DNA from: Lingula anatina
Taxonomy: Eukaryota > Brachiopoda > Lingulata > Lingulida > Lingulidae
Assembly (NCBI RefSeq): GCF_001039355.2
Contig: NW_019775744.1
Span: forward strand, 63,427 to 127,426
Length of the DNA: 64,000 nucleotides
Direction: 5' to 3'
Made by a program: the position numbers and the translations under genes. How positions within the stretch are numbered: the first letter of the stretch is position 1; each line of letters opens with the position of its first letter. Shown here in pieces: positions 1 through 11,007 of this stretch. The notes under the pieces were generated by a model. That model made no database searches. It was not told the DNA's origin and worked only from the letters and a program-made list of their open reading frames with translations.

Positions 1-129
1 GCGTCTGGAGCATCCGGGGCGTCTGGAGCATCCGGGGCATACGTGGAGCGTGACTTCTCTGATCACGCTTTGACCATGAAGCTTCGAGACATCCTGGAAA
101 AAATGCTCGAGGAAAGGATCAGGAAGTAA
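1..129 (+). CDS. C-terminal end of an unrecognised gene (partial, 5' end outside window)
   Basis: Reading frame 1 is open from base 1 to a TAA at 127-129 and gives 42 residues. They begin with four Ala-Ser-Gly-type triplets, encoded by an imperfect 18-bp DNA repeat. A charged helical tail with Lys-Leu-Arg-Asp, Glu-Lys-Met-Leu-Glu-Glu and a final Arg-Ile-Arg-Lys follows. The low-complexity Ala/Ser/Gly part could be a linker or structural repeat and the tail looks amphipathic. No family is recognised. A polyA signal AATAAA lies at 456-461, so about 350 nt of 3' UTR is plausible. Only the last exon is visible, so strand and frame rest on the open frame, coding-like composition and the downstream polyA signal. 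Confidence 0.5.
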   Translation, partial: ASGASGASGASGAYVERDFSDHALTMKLRDILEKMLEERIRK

Positions 130-2490
130 ACGGCCGGCCACGCGGGGAATTTGGTAACACTCCAGGGGAGGTCTTTTAAATGTTGGTAGACAAGGCAACA
201 CATGAATTTATCATTTAACCTGTGAACCACAAAACAATTAAGCTTTATAAACTTTTTTATGGAGATATGTCACTACATTCCTATCAGTTTTAAAGTTTTA
301 TGCCGGCGTATCCGATTTTTGTATCCACATGCCGTTTTCAAAGCATTTTCTTCACAATTTGGGTGTGTCACCCGTCTCTGACTTCCCCGTGAGTGAAGCC
401 GTCACCACGACGACCATAACAACGAAGCGTTCTGTTCAAGGACAATGCTGGCAGCAATAAAGTAGAATAAGTGTGCATTACATCATGACATGTTCTGTCT
501 ACTTTTTCCCTTTTTCTCACTCTACACACACACACACACACACACATTTAGATGCATGTATTAAGTGCGTACAGTAATATAATGTTAAAGAGAGTGCGAT
601 GAAAGAAGCATCATATGTCACTGTATGCTATTTTACTACATATATTAGCACTGCTAAGTAAGGTTACTCGGAAACATACAGGTTATATTATCAAAAGGAT
701 ATTTCAAGTTATGTAAAAGGACATAAATAAAACACATTTTCATCTTTTCATTGTGGCATTGGAACCATAGAGAAGTACAGAACAGTACCTGTGCAAATAA
801 GATTGGGGGCCTGTATCAATCAGGCCGAACCCCAATAGCATGTTCGATGTTTTTAGAGATTCCTAAACTCGCAAGTTCTCGCCCCTCTACGCGAGACTTC
901 AGGGCACGGGATTAATTTTCTCGCGAAAGGTGAGGGTTCAATTGCCTGTAATTCCATGCATCTTTCCAGAATTTCTGTAACGAAATAAAAGTTGTCACGA
1001 AATTTTTTGTTATGGTGTTTTAAAAGTGTTCTACTAGTTCATGATTTTGAGCGGCACGCCAACATCACCGTATGTTTCTGACGCCATTTGCGGTTTTTGA
1101 AGCTTACGAAATAGGCGAAATTCCGTATTAGTCTTTTTTAAAATTCTTTTTGGCATTTATTTTGCTTCTAAAAAGTTAACGGTTCTATTTCGTTGTACTT
1201 CCGCTTCATTAAAGTGAAGTTAGCTGAGCATTTATAAGTTCATTAACCAAAAGATTAGTACTGCCTAAACGTAATGTCGCATTGCCGTGAACAGATATAC
1301 AGTCAGGGTTTCTTTTTTTCTCTTTTCATTTTTTTTTTTTGGGGGGGGGGGGTAGTATTTGTAAAACTAATGACTTTCTACTCACGGTAAACTGTTTGAT
1401 ATCCCAAAATAACAGGACACACCGGCGTATCCAAGACCGAACGAAAACACCTTTTACGTTAGAAGCAGGCATAATATTTGCACAGCAATGTAAGGAACTT
1501 CGATATTTACCTGCGGGTGTTCTGTTCTTTTGTAAACTTTAGAGATAGTGTTCGCTATTAGCAGGATAAATATATAGTAGACACTGTGGATCAAATCAAG
1601 CGGAAAGAGCAGAGGGCAAAAAATTTGCGCACACGTCGCTTGGATATTTGAAGAGCAAAAGCTGAGTTGTGTTTAGAGTGGGTGGGGGTGGGGGATAAGA
1701 GGGGGGGAGGCTGGAAGGGTGTGGGGCCAATTGGGATTACGGCTGCAGAAGAGAAAATAGTGTACAATACCCGTGCCCCTGTCCAGGAGTGGTAGATTTT
1801 CTTTTTTCGTTTGAATGCAGCGTTAGCTGGTAACTCCCTTGCCCCATGTCTTTACGTCCACCTTTGCCTGCATTCTTGACCCCCTTCTTTAACCCCTGAA
1901 GACGCTCATCCTCGCGGTCAATGACAACCCTCTACAAGAGGTCAGCTTGTTGATGGTTTGCGCAAATATTTTCGATGGGCAGTACGAAATGTGCACCCAA
2001 GATCTAGCTATAGAAATATCTGTTTAAAAAACATAGTGACAACATCCTCTCTTTGACCTTCGTAAACGGCCAACCAGGACAGTGGGGTGTAAGTCACTTT
2101 TAAATGGATGTTACGTCCAGAGATGCCCATAACGCTTCATTACATCTGTTGTTAAACTATTTAATTTATTCCTTATTTAAAAAGTATCGCAGTGTCTACA
2201 GTATTTTCTTAACCCCTGTATCTAAGGACAAGTCAGAGTCCTACCAACAAACGGACAGGCAAAGCGTCAACAAGAAGACGAAAAAGTGCGAAATATATCT
2301 ATGTCGATATACTCAGACATTTTTGGATATTCCAAGAAAAAAACTGATCTTCTTTAAAGTCTGATGACACTCACAGAAATTTGAGGATACGCAGTCGATC
2401 CTCGCTGAAACATTAACCGTACAAGTCACGCGCTGTGCTTACGAACGCCTACCTACTCTTAAGGTGGAAGAGCGATCGCCGACCAAGATC
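130..2490. other. 3' UTR and intergenic stretch without a supported gene
   Basis: The first ~350 bases are probably the 3' UTR of the gene ending at 129 (AATAAA at 456). The rest holds a short CA run near 526-546, an imperfect hairpin at about 804-835 and a G tract at 1341-1352. Short open frames at 1339-1542 and 2104-2364 lack coding character. No gene is seen. Confidence 0.5.
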
Positions 2491-2495
2491 AGGAT

Positions 2496-2502
2496 TATAA
2501 AA
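2496..2502 (+). promoter_or_regulatory. TATA box of the two-unit secreted protein gene
   Basis: TATAAAA lies 58 nt upstream of the best start codon (2560). This would place transcription start near 2525-2530 and leave a short 5' UTR of about 30 nt. The support is motif and position only. Confidence 0.5.
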
Positions 2503-2559
2503 CGAGAATAAGACCACTGTAACACACCTTGTCTTACTCTATAGGGCACCCCGCAAGCC

Positions 2560-5134
2560 ATGGGTGGAGTCAAATTGGGGAGTTTTCTCGCGGTATCCTT
2601 AGTTTTAATGACACTGACAGCCGCTCACGATGAATTACATGGAAATAGAAAAAAGAGTACGGTATGTTTTTTAATACTTTCTTTTTTCCCCATTTTATTG
2701 TACATAAAAGATGGTAAAAACTAGTACATAAAAGATAGTAAAAACTCGCTCAAAATCATTATTGATCATTGGCAGAACAACGTCAGTTTTTATTTAAGGT
2801 GTAGGTTTCTTTGAGGCGTCAGGGAAAAAGTTCTCGCGAGCCGGATTTGAACCAGCGACCTAAGGATATCTTATATATTTCCACTACAGTCCTCCGCTCT
2901 ACCAACTGAGCTATCGCGAGATATATATATTCCTTATATGTGTATCCACATTACGGCCACAATTACATGAATCATTTAGAGTGCATGTAATTAAGCCTAA
3001 TTAACATACTACTGTCATAAACGGCGTGAAACGCCAAGAGGTACGAGATGGTTATCTTCACGCGAGTCTTCCATTTCATTACAGTCTCGTTATCATCAAT
3101 TAAAGTAAAAGTAATTTATCCATGAAGTAATCAAGACTAAGAGCCGCCCCCCCCTCCCCCCGGTTGGTCCTGGGATTTCCTCATTATCTGTGATAAATTT
3201 GATAGACGTACTCTGCACTAAAGGGCAACTGAGTGATGGTGTTTTATAATTTGCACATATCGACTAAAGAATAATTTACTAGTTTTGATGATTATGTGAT
3301 TTGATTTGATTTGATTTGATTTGAGCGAGAGTCGTCAAATTCTAGCTGCGGTTTTGATGGTGCGAAAAACACATAATCATTAAAGGTGGGGAAAGTAAAT
3401 TAAAATACCAAAGAAAAACTCGCAGTAAACAAAGTGTTAAGAATTCTTCTGAGATACATCTGTGAATATCTAGTGGAATATTCAATATATCACCCCATTT
3501 CCATAGATTAGATCAACCTACTTTAGGTCGACCTAACTCCCTGGGGGTTCACGCTAAATAGCTGTCAGCCGGGCGGACACGAAAGTTAATTACCCTCTTA
3601 CAGCTTGTAGAAGCCGGGACGGACATTTAAGTCGGATTATCTGAAAGTAATCTAGTGAGACTCCCCGCGGGGATAGATCGATCTAAAATCTATGGGAATG
3701 GAGCCTATGACTTGTTGTAGAAGGCACTGTAGACGCGTTTTACTGTATTTTTTTCTCCAGAGTGGAGACAGCACGCCATCTAATGGTGTAGGGACAGACT
3801 ACCAGCCCGGCAGCCTACTGGCCAATATTCTGAAGTATGCAAGAGTTGAGAACAGAGTTGAAAAACGAACACTACTTGACCGTAAGTACAATATTTTAAC
3901 TAAATTGTGGGAGTGACGGTTTTAATTGAAAAAGATAATGCATAAAATGTACAAGATACACGTACAGTATATACGCGGAATGCAGAACTACGCAAAAGAG
4001 CGCGCACACGCAGGGGCGGATTTAGGCTGTCTTCTGGGTCTTCTGGAAGACGGTCAGGTTTTCAAGTTTACATTGACGGGTGTTTAATTTTTTCTGTCGG
4101 AAGACGGTCAAAAATGGAGGATGAATCAACAAAGATAATTTGGAAGACTGTCAGAAAATTTCTTTTGATCCGCCCCTGCACACGCATAAATCTGCACGGT
4201 CGCACGTGAAAGAAAGCAGGTACGCGTGCTTCTCAGACACAAGTGACAGTAGAATTATGTTTCAAGAATAATCAAATTGAATGACAATGACCAAAAATTA
4301 TGGTGAAAAATGAAGACGTCGTTTATCTATTACTATATACTAACTTTTTTCGCCATTTTCACTTTACAGCCTTGTCCACGGATTATATTAACACAGTTAT
4401 AAGGACGCTAGGTAGCAGACTGGCCACTGTGAACGCCACTTTCGCCACGTTAAGAAGAGAGAGCGAGGTGCTGGCCCAGGACACTGCTGGTAAATACTTG
4501 TACAAGATTTCCTGGTAGTTATATATCATTTAACCCCCCCCCCCCCACCCACCCCCCGCCACAGGCCTGCTACACACATTCTACAAACATGACCAAAAAA
4601 AGCACCCGTTTTTAAAATAAAATTTTACCCCTTCTTCCTTAGCGAGTTCTTATAAGTCTGGACTAGCACAAGACCATGGACATGCTGTGTGCTTTTGATA
4701 AAGCGAATGACCTTGAAGTGGCAAAAAGATGTGATCATCGGCTGCATTTTGTCAAAGGTTTCACTGCATGACGGAGCCTTTTTCTCTGCCCATAGATAAA
4801 ACCATCACTATAGACAAAACAATGAACAATTACATAAATAGATACATGGGCGAATGATAAGTAAATTGATAGATAAATAAGCGCAGAAAGGAATAGCTTG
4901 TTTAAACTTTTATAATTAGGTATTCATTTCAGTAACATCAAATTTATTTCTATTTGTAGCACGTCTTCTTGGTGAGCATTTCGTCAAACTGAACGATGAT
5001 CTTCAACAGGTAAAAGATGTCGCTGATTTCATGACGTTGGACCTGTGGACCCTCTTGAGCAAGTTGATATGGGCCGGTAATATATATATATATATGCATA
5101 ATTGCAAGTTTTCACACGTGTGTACGTTTGCGTT

Positions 5135-5190
<56 letters not shown>

Positions 5191-8100
5191 TGCGAGAGAG
5201 AGAGAGAGGGAGGGAGAGAGAGAGTGAAAGATAGATGGAGTGAAAATTTAGAGTTCAAAAGTGAAAACAGATTAAGAGATAGAGAGGGTGGAGAGATAGA
5301 ATGAGATGGATTTGACAGAAGCAATATTATATACTAAGACTGCGATGAGTTCAGTAACGATCCATCAGTTTGCTAGGCAAAAGTGTCTCGCGAGCCGGAT
5401 TTGAACCAGCGACCTAAGGATGCCCCTATCCACTACAGTCCTCCGCTCTACCAACTGAGCTATCGCGAGATAGATATCATTTAGTCTTAAATTGTCCTCT
5501 CGCCAATTATCCCCCCCCCCGTGCACTTAATTAAACCTAATTAACATAATGTATTCATAAGGAGCGCAGAATCCCGGATGGAGGTTGGTTAATATGTTGA
5601 AGACCCGATATAAAGGCTATGTCTGTAAAACGTCTTTTAAGAGTATTATTTTTTTTTTCAAATTAAATTCTGAATGGTTTAAGAAACATTTCGAAAAATG
5701 TATTCAAAAATGAAATAACTGCCACCCCCCCCCCCCCCCCACTGTTTCATTCAGCGTTTCAGCATCTAATGGATACACACGTTAAACATATTCATGTTTA
5801 AGTGAGGATAGAATATTTCTGCAAACGATGTAAATAGTATGAACGAGCTGAATAAAAAGGTTTTAGGTAACACAAATGTTAAATGACATAGGAAAACGTT
5901 GCTATGCTGTATACAAAATGTAAAAATTGGCNTGGATCCGAAACAGACTGATTCATTAGAAGTGAAATGAACACTAAATTCTCTTTCAAGGAGTCGGGTC
6001 GGGCTGGAGACGTTGTTCACAATTTGACCAAGCTGTCAAAAATTATGATCTCGAAGCAGACGATGTAAGTATTGTGTCGTGCAAGATGTAATTTAAATGA
6101 ATATCAACAGGAAAATTCAGCTGATCATCTAAATCATCCAGCACTCATATCTAACAACTACAGGTACGTAACATAGAAAAACAAGGGTCAACTGCTGAAA
6201 ATATATTGTAATTATTTAAGTGCTTTAAACTTTGTATCATATTAGTGTCCACTCATAAAAATTCTGAAATTACAACACTCAAATCTTTGTCAGTCTCAGT
6301 CCATGCCCTTGTCCAACGGCTACAGGCGAAGCATTAGCAGAAAAAGTATGACATAATTTTATGTTTTATCACTGAATGAAATTTATGATATTGATAAAAA
6401 TGAAAATGTTGTGCGTTCCCTAAAGAGATCAGTTGCACAGATTGATCAGGTTATTAGAGTTTGCGTGACAAATCTTGATAATGAATCACACCTGGATCTG
6501 ACATTTTTACCAAAGGATATCAAACCAATCTGAGTCCGTATTTTCAGTAGCGTCACTTGTCACTGTCTCTTGTTTCAGAGTGGCGACGTTGCCCGGGGTT
6601 TATCAGCGTCTCTACTGGCCGATCTTTCCTGTATGCACGGGAAAGTGACTTTGTTTAAGAACGCAGTCTTCAATACAACAAGCACCGTAGGTGAGCATCG
6701 ATAAATCGGCCATTTAATAACCAGTTTTCAGGAAGCATGTCCCCGAAAATATGAGCACATATTTCCTCTATCCTACTGGTACATGACTGGTAGACCATGA
6801 CCGGAAAAACGTTGAACACTTTTCAGCATTTCTAATTATTTTTGTTTTGAATGAGGTCTCTGCTCTCAAGGAATTTGTAAATACCCAGTTAATAAACTGC
6901 AGTTAGAGAGCAAAGTAGGATGTCTTTCACTCAATAAAAAAGCATTGCTGAAATGATGACAGCAACCATTTCATGTTACTCCACGTCTTATCTATTCAAA
7001 TGTCACTTAAACAGCGGTAAAACAGCAGCGGCTTTGTTTCATCAGATATTGTCCCTTTATTCTTTAACAAATTCGTCTTTTGAAGATCTAGCAGATGAAG
7101 ATTTAGTACAGAACGTTGCTATTATCGTGATGGACGTTTGTAGAATATTTTGGGTCGAACAAAACATCACCAGAGCAGTATACAACCTGGCACGTCAACT
7201 ACGTCAACGTAAGTAGATCAACGAGGTTTATTAAATGTCAAAAGCTTAATATTTATTGTTATCATCAAGCAATACATTTTACAAAATCTGAGAATTTCCT
7301 GGTTTCATCAAGCAAAATCTTTTTACAAAATATCAGGTTTTCTCGAATCTTCAAATACATGTGATGAAATACTTGTTTTTTTCTTTTCTTTCTTTCTTTC
7401 TTATTTTACAGGAGAAAGCGAGATCCAGTCTTCAGATTCGTCGGATGATACCACGCGTGAACTGCTAGCGAGACTAGTGAGTTTCAAAATCATTTTTTCA
7501 CTGAGATAAGCTTTGCTAAGTGTACATTGAACAGTTAATTATTTTAAGGTAAACAAAAAAAACAAAAACAAAAAAAAAAGACTGTTTGGTTTGCCTTGAT
7601 TATTCAGGTCAGTCCCTTATGTAAAAAATGTTCTTATTTATTCACTTTTGTAGCGCCAGTTCACGACCAGGTCGAAGTCCACACAGCCGTTGAGAAAAGA
7701 AAGTGGAGAAATGCCCGTTAGTTCTACCACAAGACGTAAAGCTATTCGTAAAAGGAACACAAACGTAAACAATGAACGTAAGTTTTATTTTGAAAAATAA
7801 AATTATAATTGAAGATTAACGATTACCAATAGCATAATAACATCGAGGCATATCAAGAATTCCCAGCAGCCACGTGATGCAATGAAAGCGTCATTTGACG
7901 TCATGGTGACAATATGACGTCATATGACCCTTAGATAACGTCTCTGTAAACTCTTTTATACTTTATAATGACATCTTTTGAAGATGTTTGCAATTTATTT
8001 TCCATCTTACTAGGTTCAGTTGCATCGAATGTATTATTTTACATTTCAACTAGAAAAAATTATCAAAGGTAGTTTTTAAATACTTAAGACAATTAAACTA

Positions 8101-10279
8101 TTTTCACACAAAGTTATACCCTACTTTAAATTAATCTTATTGAACCATTCTATTCCAGCCCTCACAAGTCCTGCTATGGCTACGATGATGGCAGATCTAA
8201 AGCGTCAGGCCTTTAATCTGAAAGATTCTGTAGCCGCAAGAAAATGCGCAGCAGGAAAACTGGCCAAAGACGCTTCTTGTGATTATTGAATTATTTCTTT
8301 AGTGCTTTAGTTCAAAGATATTCAAGTAAAGGTTGAAAAAAATAGTTCAGTGGATTATCGGATGTTCAAGTGTATCGTTTAATTTGAAATTTTGTAAGTG
8401 TGAATTAATCGTGAGCAGCAAACACCTGCTGGCGCCGAGAAATCACAACTCTCCCACTCTCAATGGTAAAGAGCAATTTCATTTTATTGTTAATTGAAAA
8501 ATAAAATGAGCATGTGTCATTCAAGCAAGAGCCGACAAAAAACAAAATTGTGCGTCACATTTGTAAGTTAAATCTCTCTGGAAAGATTTTCGTATTTACC
8601 CACTTTGTAGATGGTGAACTGCGAGGCCACATCTATGAGTTGGAAGCCGACTTCAGATATACCGGCTACTGGCTAGTGTCACTACTGGGACAGGTGTGTC
8701 AAACATTGGACAGAATCATTGAGAGAGGTACAGACATATGTATTGTCATTTAACCCAGTAGAAATGTTTATATACGGCAGTAACCAAGAAGAACTTTATT
8801 TATATAAACCATAACAAAAGTGATATCGTCAGGTTATAGACGAATATGCATAATTTTATATCTTGTACAAATTCAAAGCAATGATATTTAGAAAAGGTTA
8901 GGTGGCATGTTTGTATAATCATTGTCCCGTGTATCAGGCTCTTTACTGTAGCTACATTTGTAGGCCAATGATGACATCAATGACGTAAATATACATTTAA
9001 ACCTTTGACATTTTGTCCTTCTTTAGGGTTTAAGAAGAAACCAAGTGAATGCATAAGTTTTTCCTCATACGTGAATATTATTACTGAAGACGAAGGAGTA
9101 AGTAATATAAAGTAAAATAATAGGTGCATGCCATTTCATCAGATATTTTCAAAACAAAGTACAATTGCAAGATGATTTTACTGCGGTAATCACGTGCAGT
9201 TTTTATGTAAAGAGCACATTTGTGGAAAACAGTGTAAATATCAGCCTAAAGTGGGCACAATCAACGTACACTCCTTGTTGGCATTCTTCTTTACATCAAG
9301 CTCAATCTAACGTCTTCACGCCATTCTTATCAAGCTTCAATATTACTTCTTTTATCTTTTTCACTGTTCCACCAGGATCAGTTTAACGCCCAGTCACTGG
9401 TAACCAAACTGCTGAGTGACGTGACGTGCCTCCAGACACGACAGGAACAGTTGAAGAAGATCGTGGATATTACTGCTGAGAATATAGGTATTGGCTTAAC
9501 TCAGCTGATATATGAATATTCGCAGTAAATTAAGAATGAACCTTAAGTTTTCTTCACTATTTTATTCTTGCACAAAATAATCTAATGAATCATGATGTCT
9601 TGATAGTTGCCGTAGGGGCCTACTATATTGGTATATCAGACACCACAGTTAATTGTCTTGAAATAAATTGAATGGAATCAGTAATGCTAATTAGATAGAA
9701 TTAAATCATTTAAAACAGCAATTTTCAATCCACTGATATTTTCTGACAGGTGATGCTGTGATGGATTTTATTCTGGTAAAGCACGTGTCACTGGCCGTGT
9801 TGCACGCCACGAGACTTAAACGAGACTTGCAGGTCATGACGTCAGCAGTAGACCAAATTCTTGGCCCCATACGCGAAGGTAAACCCACAAATATAAATCA
9901 GTATGCAAAATTGACACAGCTCGTTTAGTGAACAAAATGATTAACATAGAACTGATAGTTATTTGACCTATGATTTATATTATCATGTTTTTTTCACAAT
10001 TACCATTTTTTAAATATATGATTTTGTAATTTGAATTTTAACAATAATCTTTATAATTTCAATCGTTGAACGCACCACTTTGGTATTGCAGCTGCAGTGA
10101 AACAGCCCGAGATTCCGAGTAGAGACGAAACGACAAAAGAGGGCGCTGGTAACGGGATGGGACCAAGACAAGACGATTTCAAAAGAAAATTGGAAAAGTC
10201 AATGGAAGAGAACATTTTGAGGAACGAACTCATTCGTTTATTACGTCTGAATGAGAATTCGAAATCGATCCGAACATAA
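2560..10279 (+). CDS. Secreted protein with two tandem copies of a helical, two-cysteine unit (15 exons, 584 aa, unrecognised family)
   Basis: Exons, all with GT/AG introns and compatible phases: 2560-2661, 3761-3881, 4370-4489, 4960-5076, 5991-6064, 6579-6690, 7026-7208, 7412-7476, 7654-7777, 8159-8278, 8611-8727, 9027-9097, 9376-9487, 9750-9878, 10092-10279. The total is 1755 nt. Residues 1-22 are a signal peptide. Residues 75-276 (exons 3-7) and 340-522 (exons 10-14) are two copies of one unit. Exon phases are the same in both, and lengths are the same for exons 3/10 (120), 4/11 (117) and 6/13 (112). Cys162/Cys427 and Cys196/Cys460 sit at identical exon positions and may form one conserved disulfide per unit. 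Basic sites (Lys-Arg 69-70; Arg-Lys-Arg 330-332) precede each unit. Four NxS/T sequons (Asn96, 210, 231, 262) occur only in unit 1. Both units look all-helical. The donor after exon 10 (GTGATT) is weak, and if it is skipped translation stops at 8289. I recognise no family. A secreted precursor is inferred, not shown. Confidence 0.75.
2832..2920 (-). tRNA. tRNA-Tyr(GTA) with intron, copy 1
   Basis: The minus strand folds as a cloverleaf. The acceptor stem is CTCGCGA/TCGCGAG, with D-arm box A AGCTCAGTTGG and T-arm box B GGTTCAAATCC. The anticodon is GTA in loop CTGTAGT, followed by a ~17-nt intron directly after the anticodon loop, as is usual for eukaryotic tRNA-Tyr. A run of five Ts follows the 3' end as a Pol III terminator. 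The gene lies antisense inside intron 1 of the two-unit secreted protein gene. Confidence 0.93.
3303..3325. repeat. (GATTT)n microsatellite
   Basis: A short pentanucleotide array of about four to five GATTT units lies in intron 1 of the two-unit gene. Confidence 0.8.
3495..3701. mobile_element. MITE-like inverted-repeat element (family A, copy 1)
   Basis: About 207 bp bounded by inverted termini of the form CCATTTCCATAG and CTATGGGAATGG. Complementarity is imperfect and includes a GATC-rich block and a CCCCGCGGGG-like block. A related element with the same end motif (TTCCCATA / TATGGGAA) is at about 22664-22867. There is no coding capacity, so this is a non-autonomous DNA transposon remnant. 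The exact ends are uncertain. Confidence 0.5.
4011..4178. mobile_element. 168-bp MITE with CAGGGGCGGA ends (copy 1 of 5)
   Basis: Starts CAGGGGCGGATTTAGG and ends GATCCGCCCCTG. The sequence CACACG flanks both sides and could be a short target duplication, though it lies in a CA-rich context. The internal motif GAAGACGGTCA recurs in direct and diverged form. The other four copies in this window are also 168 bp. The ends resemble hAT-type termini (CAGGG), but the family assignment is inference. Confidence 0.8.
5131..5235. repeat. (TC)n-(TG)n-(GA)n compound microsatellite
   Basis: Consecutive dinucleotide runs in intron 4 of the two-unit gene. The low-complexity Ser/Leu, Val/Cys and Arg/Glu open frames over it are artefacts of the repeat. 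Confidence 0.95.
5386..5469 (-). tRNA. tRNA-Tyr(GTA) with intron, copy 2
   Basis: The mature sequence matches the copy at 2832-2920: the same acceptor stem, A and B boxes, GTA anticodon and T-arm. The intron is shorter (about 12 nt) and different. Four Ts follow the 3' end. It is antisense in intron 4 of the same host gene. Both copies share similar 5' flanking sequence (a GTGCA..TTAATTAA..CCTAATTAACATA block), so the pair arose by a local duplication that includes flanks. Confidence 0.93.
7896..7922. promoter_or_regulatory. Two full CRE palindromes
   Basis: TGACGTCA occurs at 7896-7903 and again at 7915-7922, in intron 9 of the two-unit gene. Such octamers are binding sites for CREB/ATF-type bZIP factors. 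Two perfect copies 19 bp apart in AT-rich intron DNA are suggestive of an enhancer, but function is only inferred. Confidence 0.3.
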
Positions 10280-10482
10280 AAACATGCGTTGTCATGGGTG
10301 TTGTAAACTTTGACAGAAAGCAAAAACTATTTGCATTTTTCCTATTCATCATGTCTGCGGTTCAAAAGTAGACACTCACGATTTTAAACAGAACAACTCT
10401 CTTTATCTGAGAGATTTTCGCCTTTTTTTTTGATATAGATTCACTGCTCTTTCAAGCGTCATTGTTTTTATGTTTAGTTGTG

Positions 10483-10488
10483 ATTAAA
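10483..10488 (+). terminator. Candidate polyA signal (ATTAAA) of the two-unit gene
   Basis: ATTAAA lies about 200 nt after the stop codon at 10277-10279, in an A/T-rich context. It is a common variant polyA signal. Another ATTAAA occurs near 10548. Confidence 0.35.
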
Positions 10489-10828
10489 TTAAAAAAAACT
10501 CACTGGTAATGCATTTTTTGACATTTTATAAGTATATAATTATAGTGATTAAACACTGAAGGTGTCACTAGAGGACTTAAGTCTTTTTTTCAAAATGCAC
10601 CTGTTGTTTTGGGTTTGTGTGCATGGTGTGTAAGATGGTGGTGGAGATGGGGGGGGGGGGGGCGATTGCCAATAAGCTCCAATCACGTCCTCCACAGACA
10701 TAAGCGATTCCATTCTGGGTCCCTTAAAACACAACAGTGCGTTCTGCTGATACCTACAAAACCAGCACATATTGTATGCTACTCGTAAAAGGGAATTGTT
10801 GGGTGGCGTGTACGAGAGAGCTCCCTGT

Positions 10829-10905
10829 GAGGGCGCTGGCAACGGGTTGGGACCAAGACGAGACGATTTCAAAAGAAAATTAGAAAAGTCCTTATTACGG
10901 GATTC
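10829..10905 (+). pseudogene. Orphan duplicate of the last exon of the two-unit gene
   Basis: The sequence from 10829 closely repeats part of exon 15 (10138-10199), encoding Glu-Gly-Ala-Gly-Asn-Gly followed by the Asp-Asp-Phe-Lys-Arg-Lys-Leu-Glu-Lys-Ser block. It then jumps to a TTATTACG segment matching the region near 10237, so about 36 nt are missing. No acceptor or upstream exons are seen. It is a remnant of a further partial duplication of this gene. Confidence 0.6.
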
Positions 10906-11007
10906 GGTTCCCATTGATTTATACAGGCGGGACCCGTCCTAGATTCTGATTTAATGACGTCGAGCTTACCAAATTCTGTGTGGATCTAACGGAGGGCGGA
11001 GTTTTTG

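Noticed and set aside
8279-8289. Stop codon at 8287-8289 as the end of a first, separate gene
   Set aside because: The exon would then be longer than its duplicate partner. Ending it at 8278 gives exactly the partner's 120 nt and the right phase to join 8611. No signal peptide or first exons for a second gene lie between 8290 and 8610. Kept only as a possible retained-intron form.
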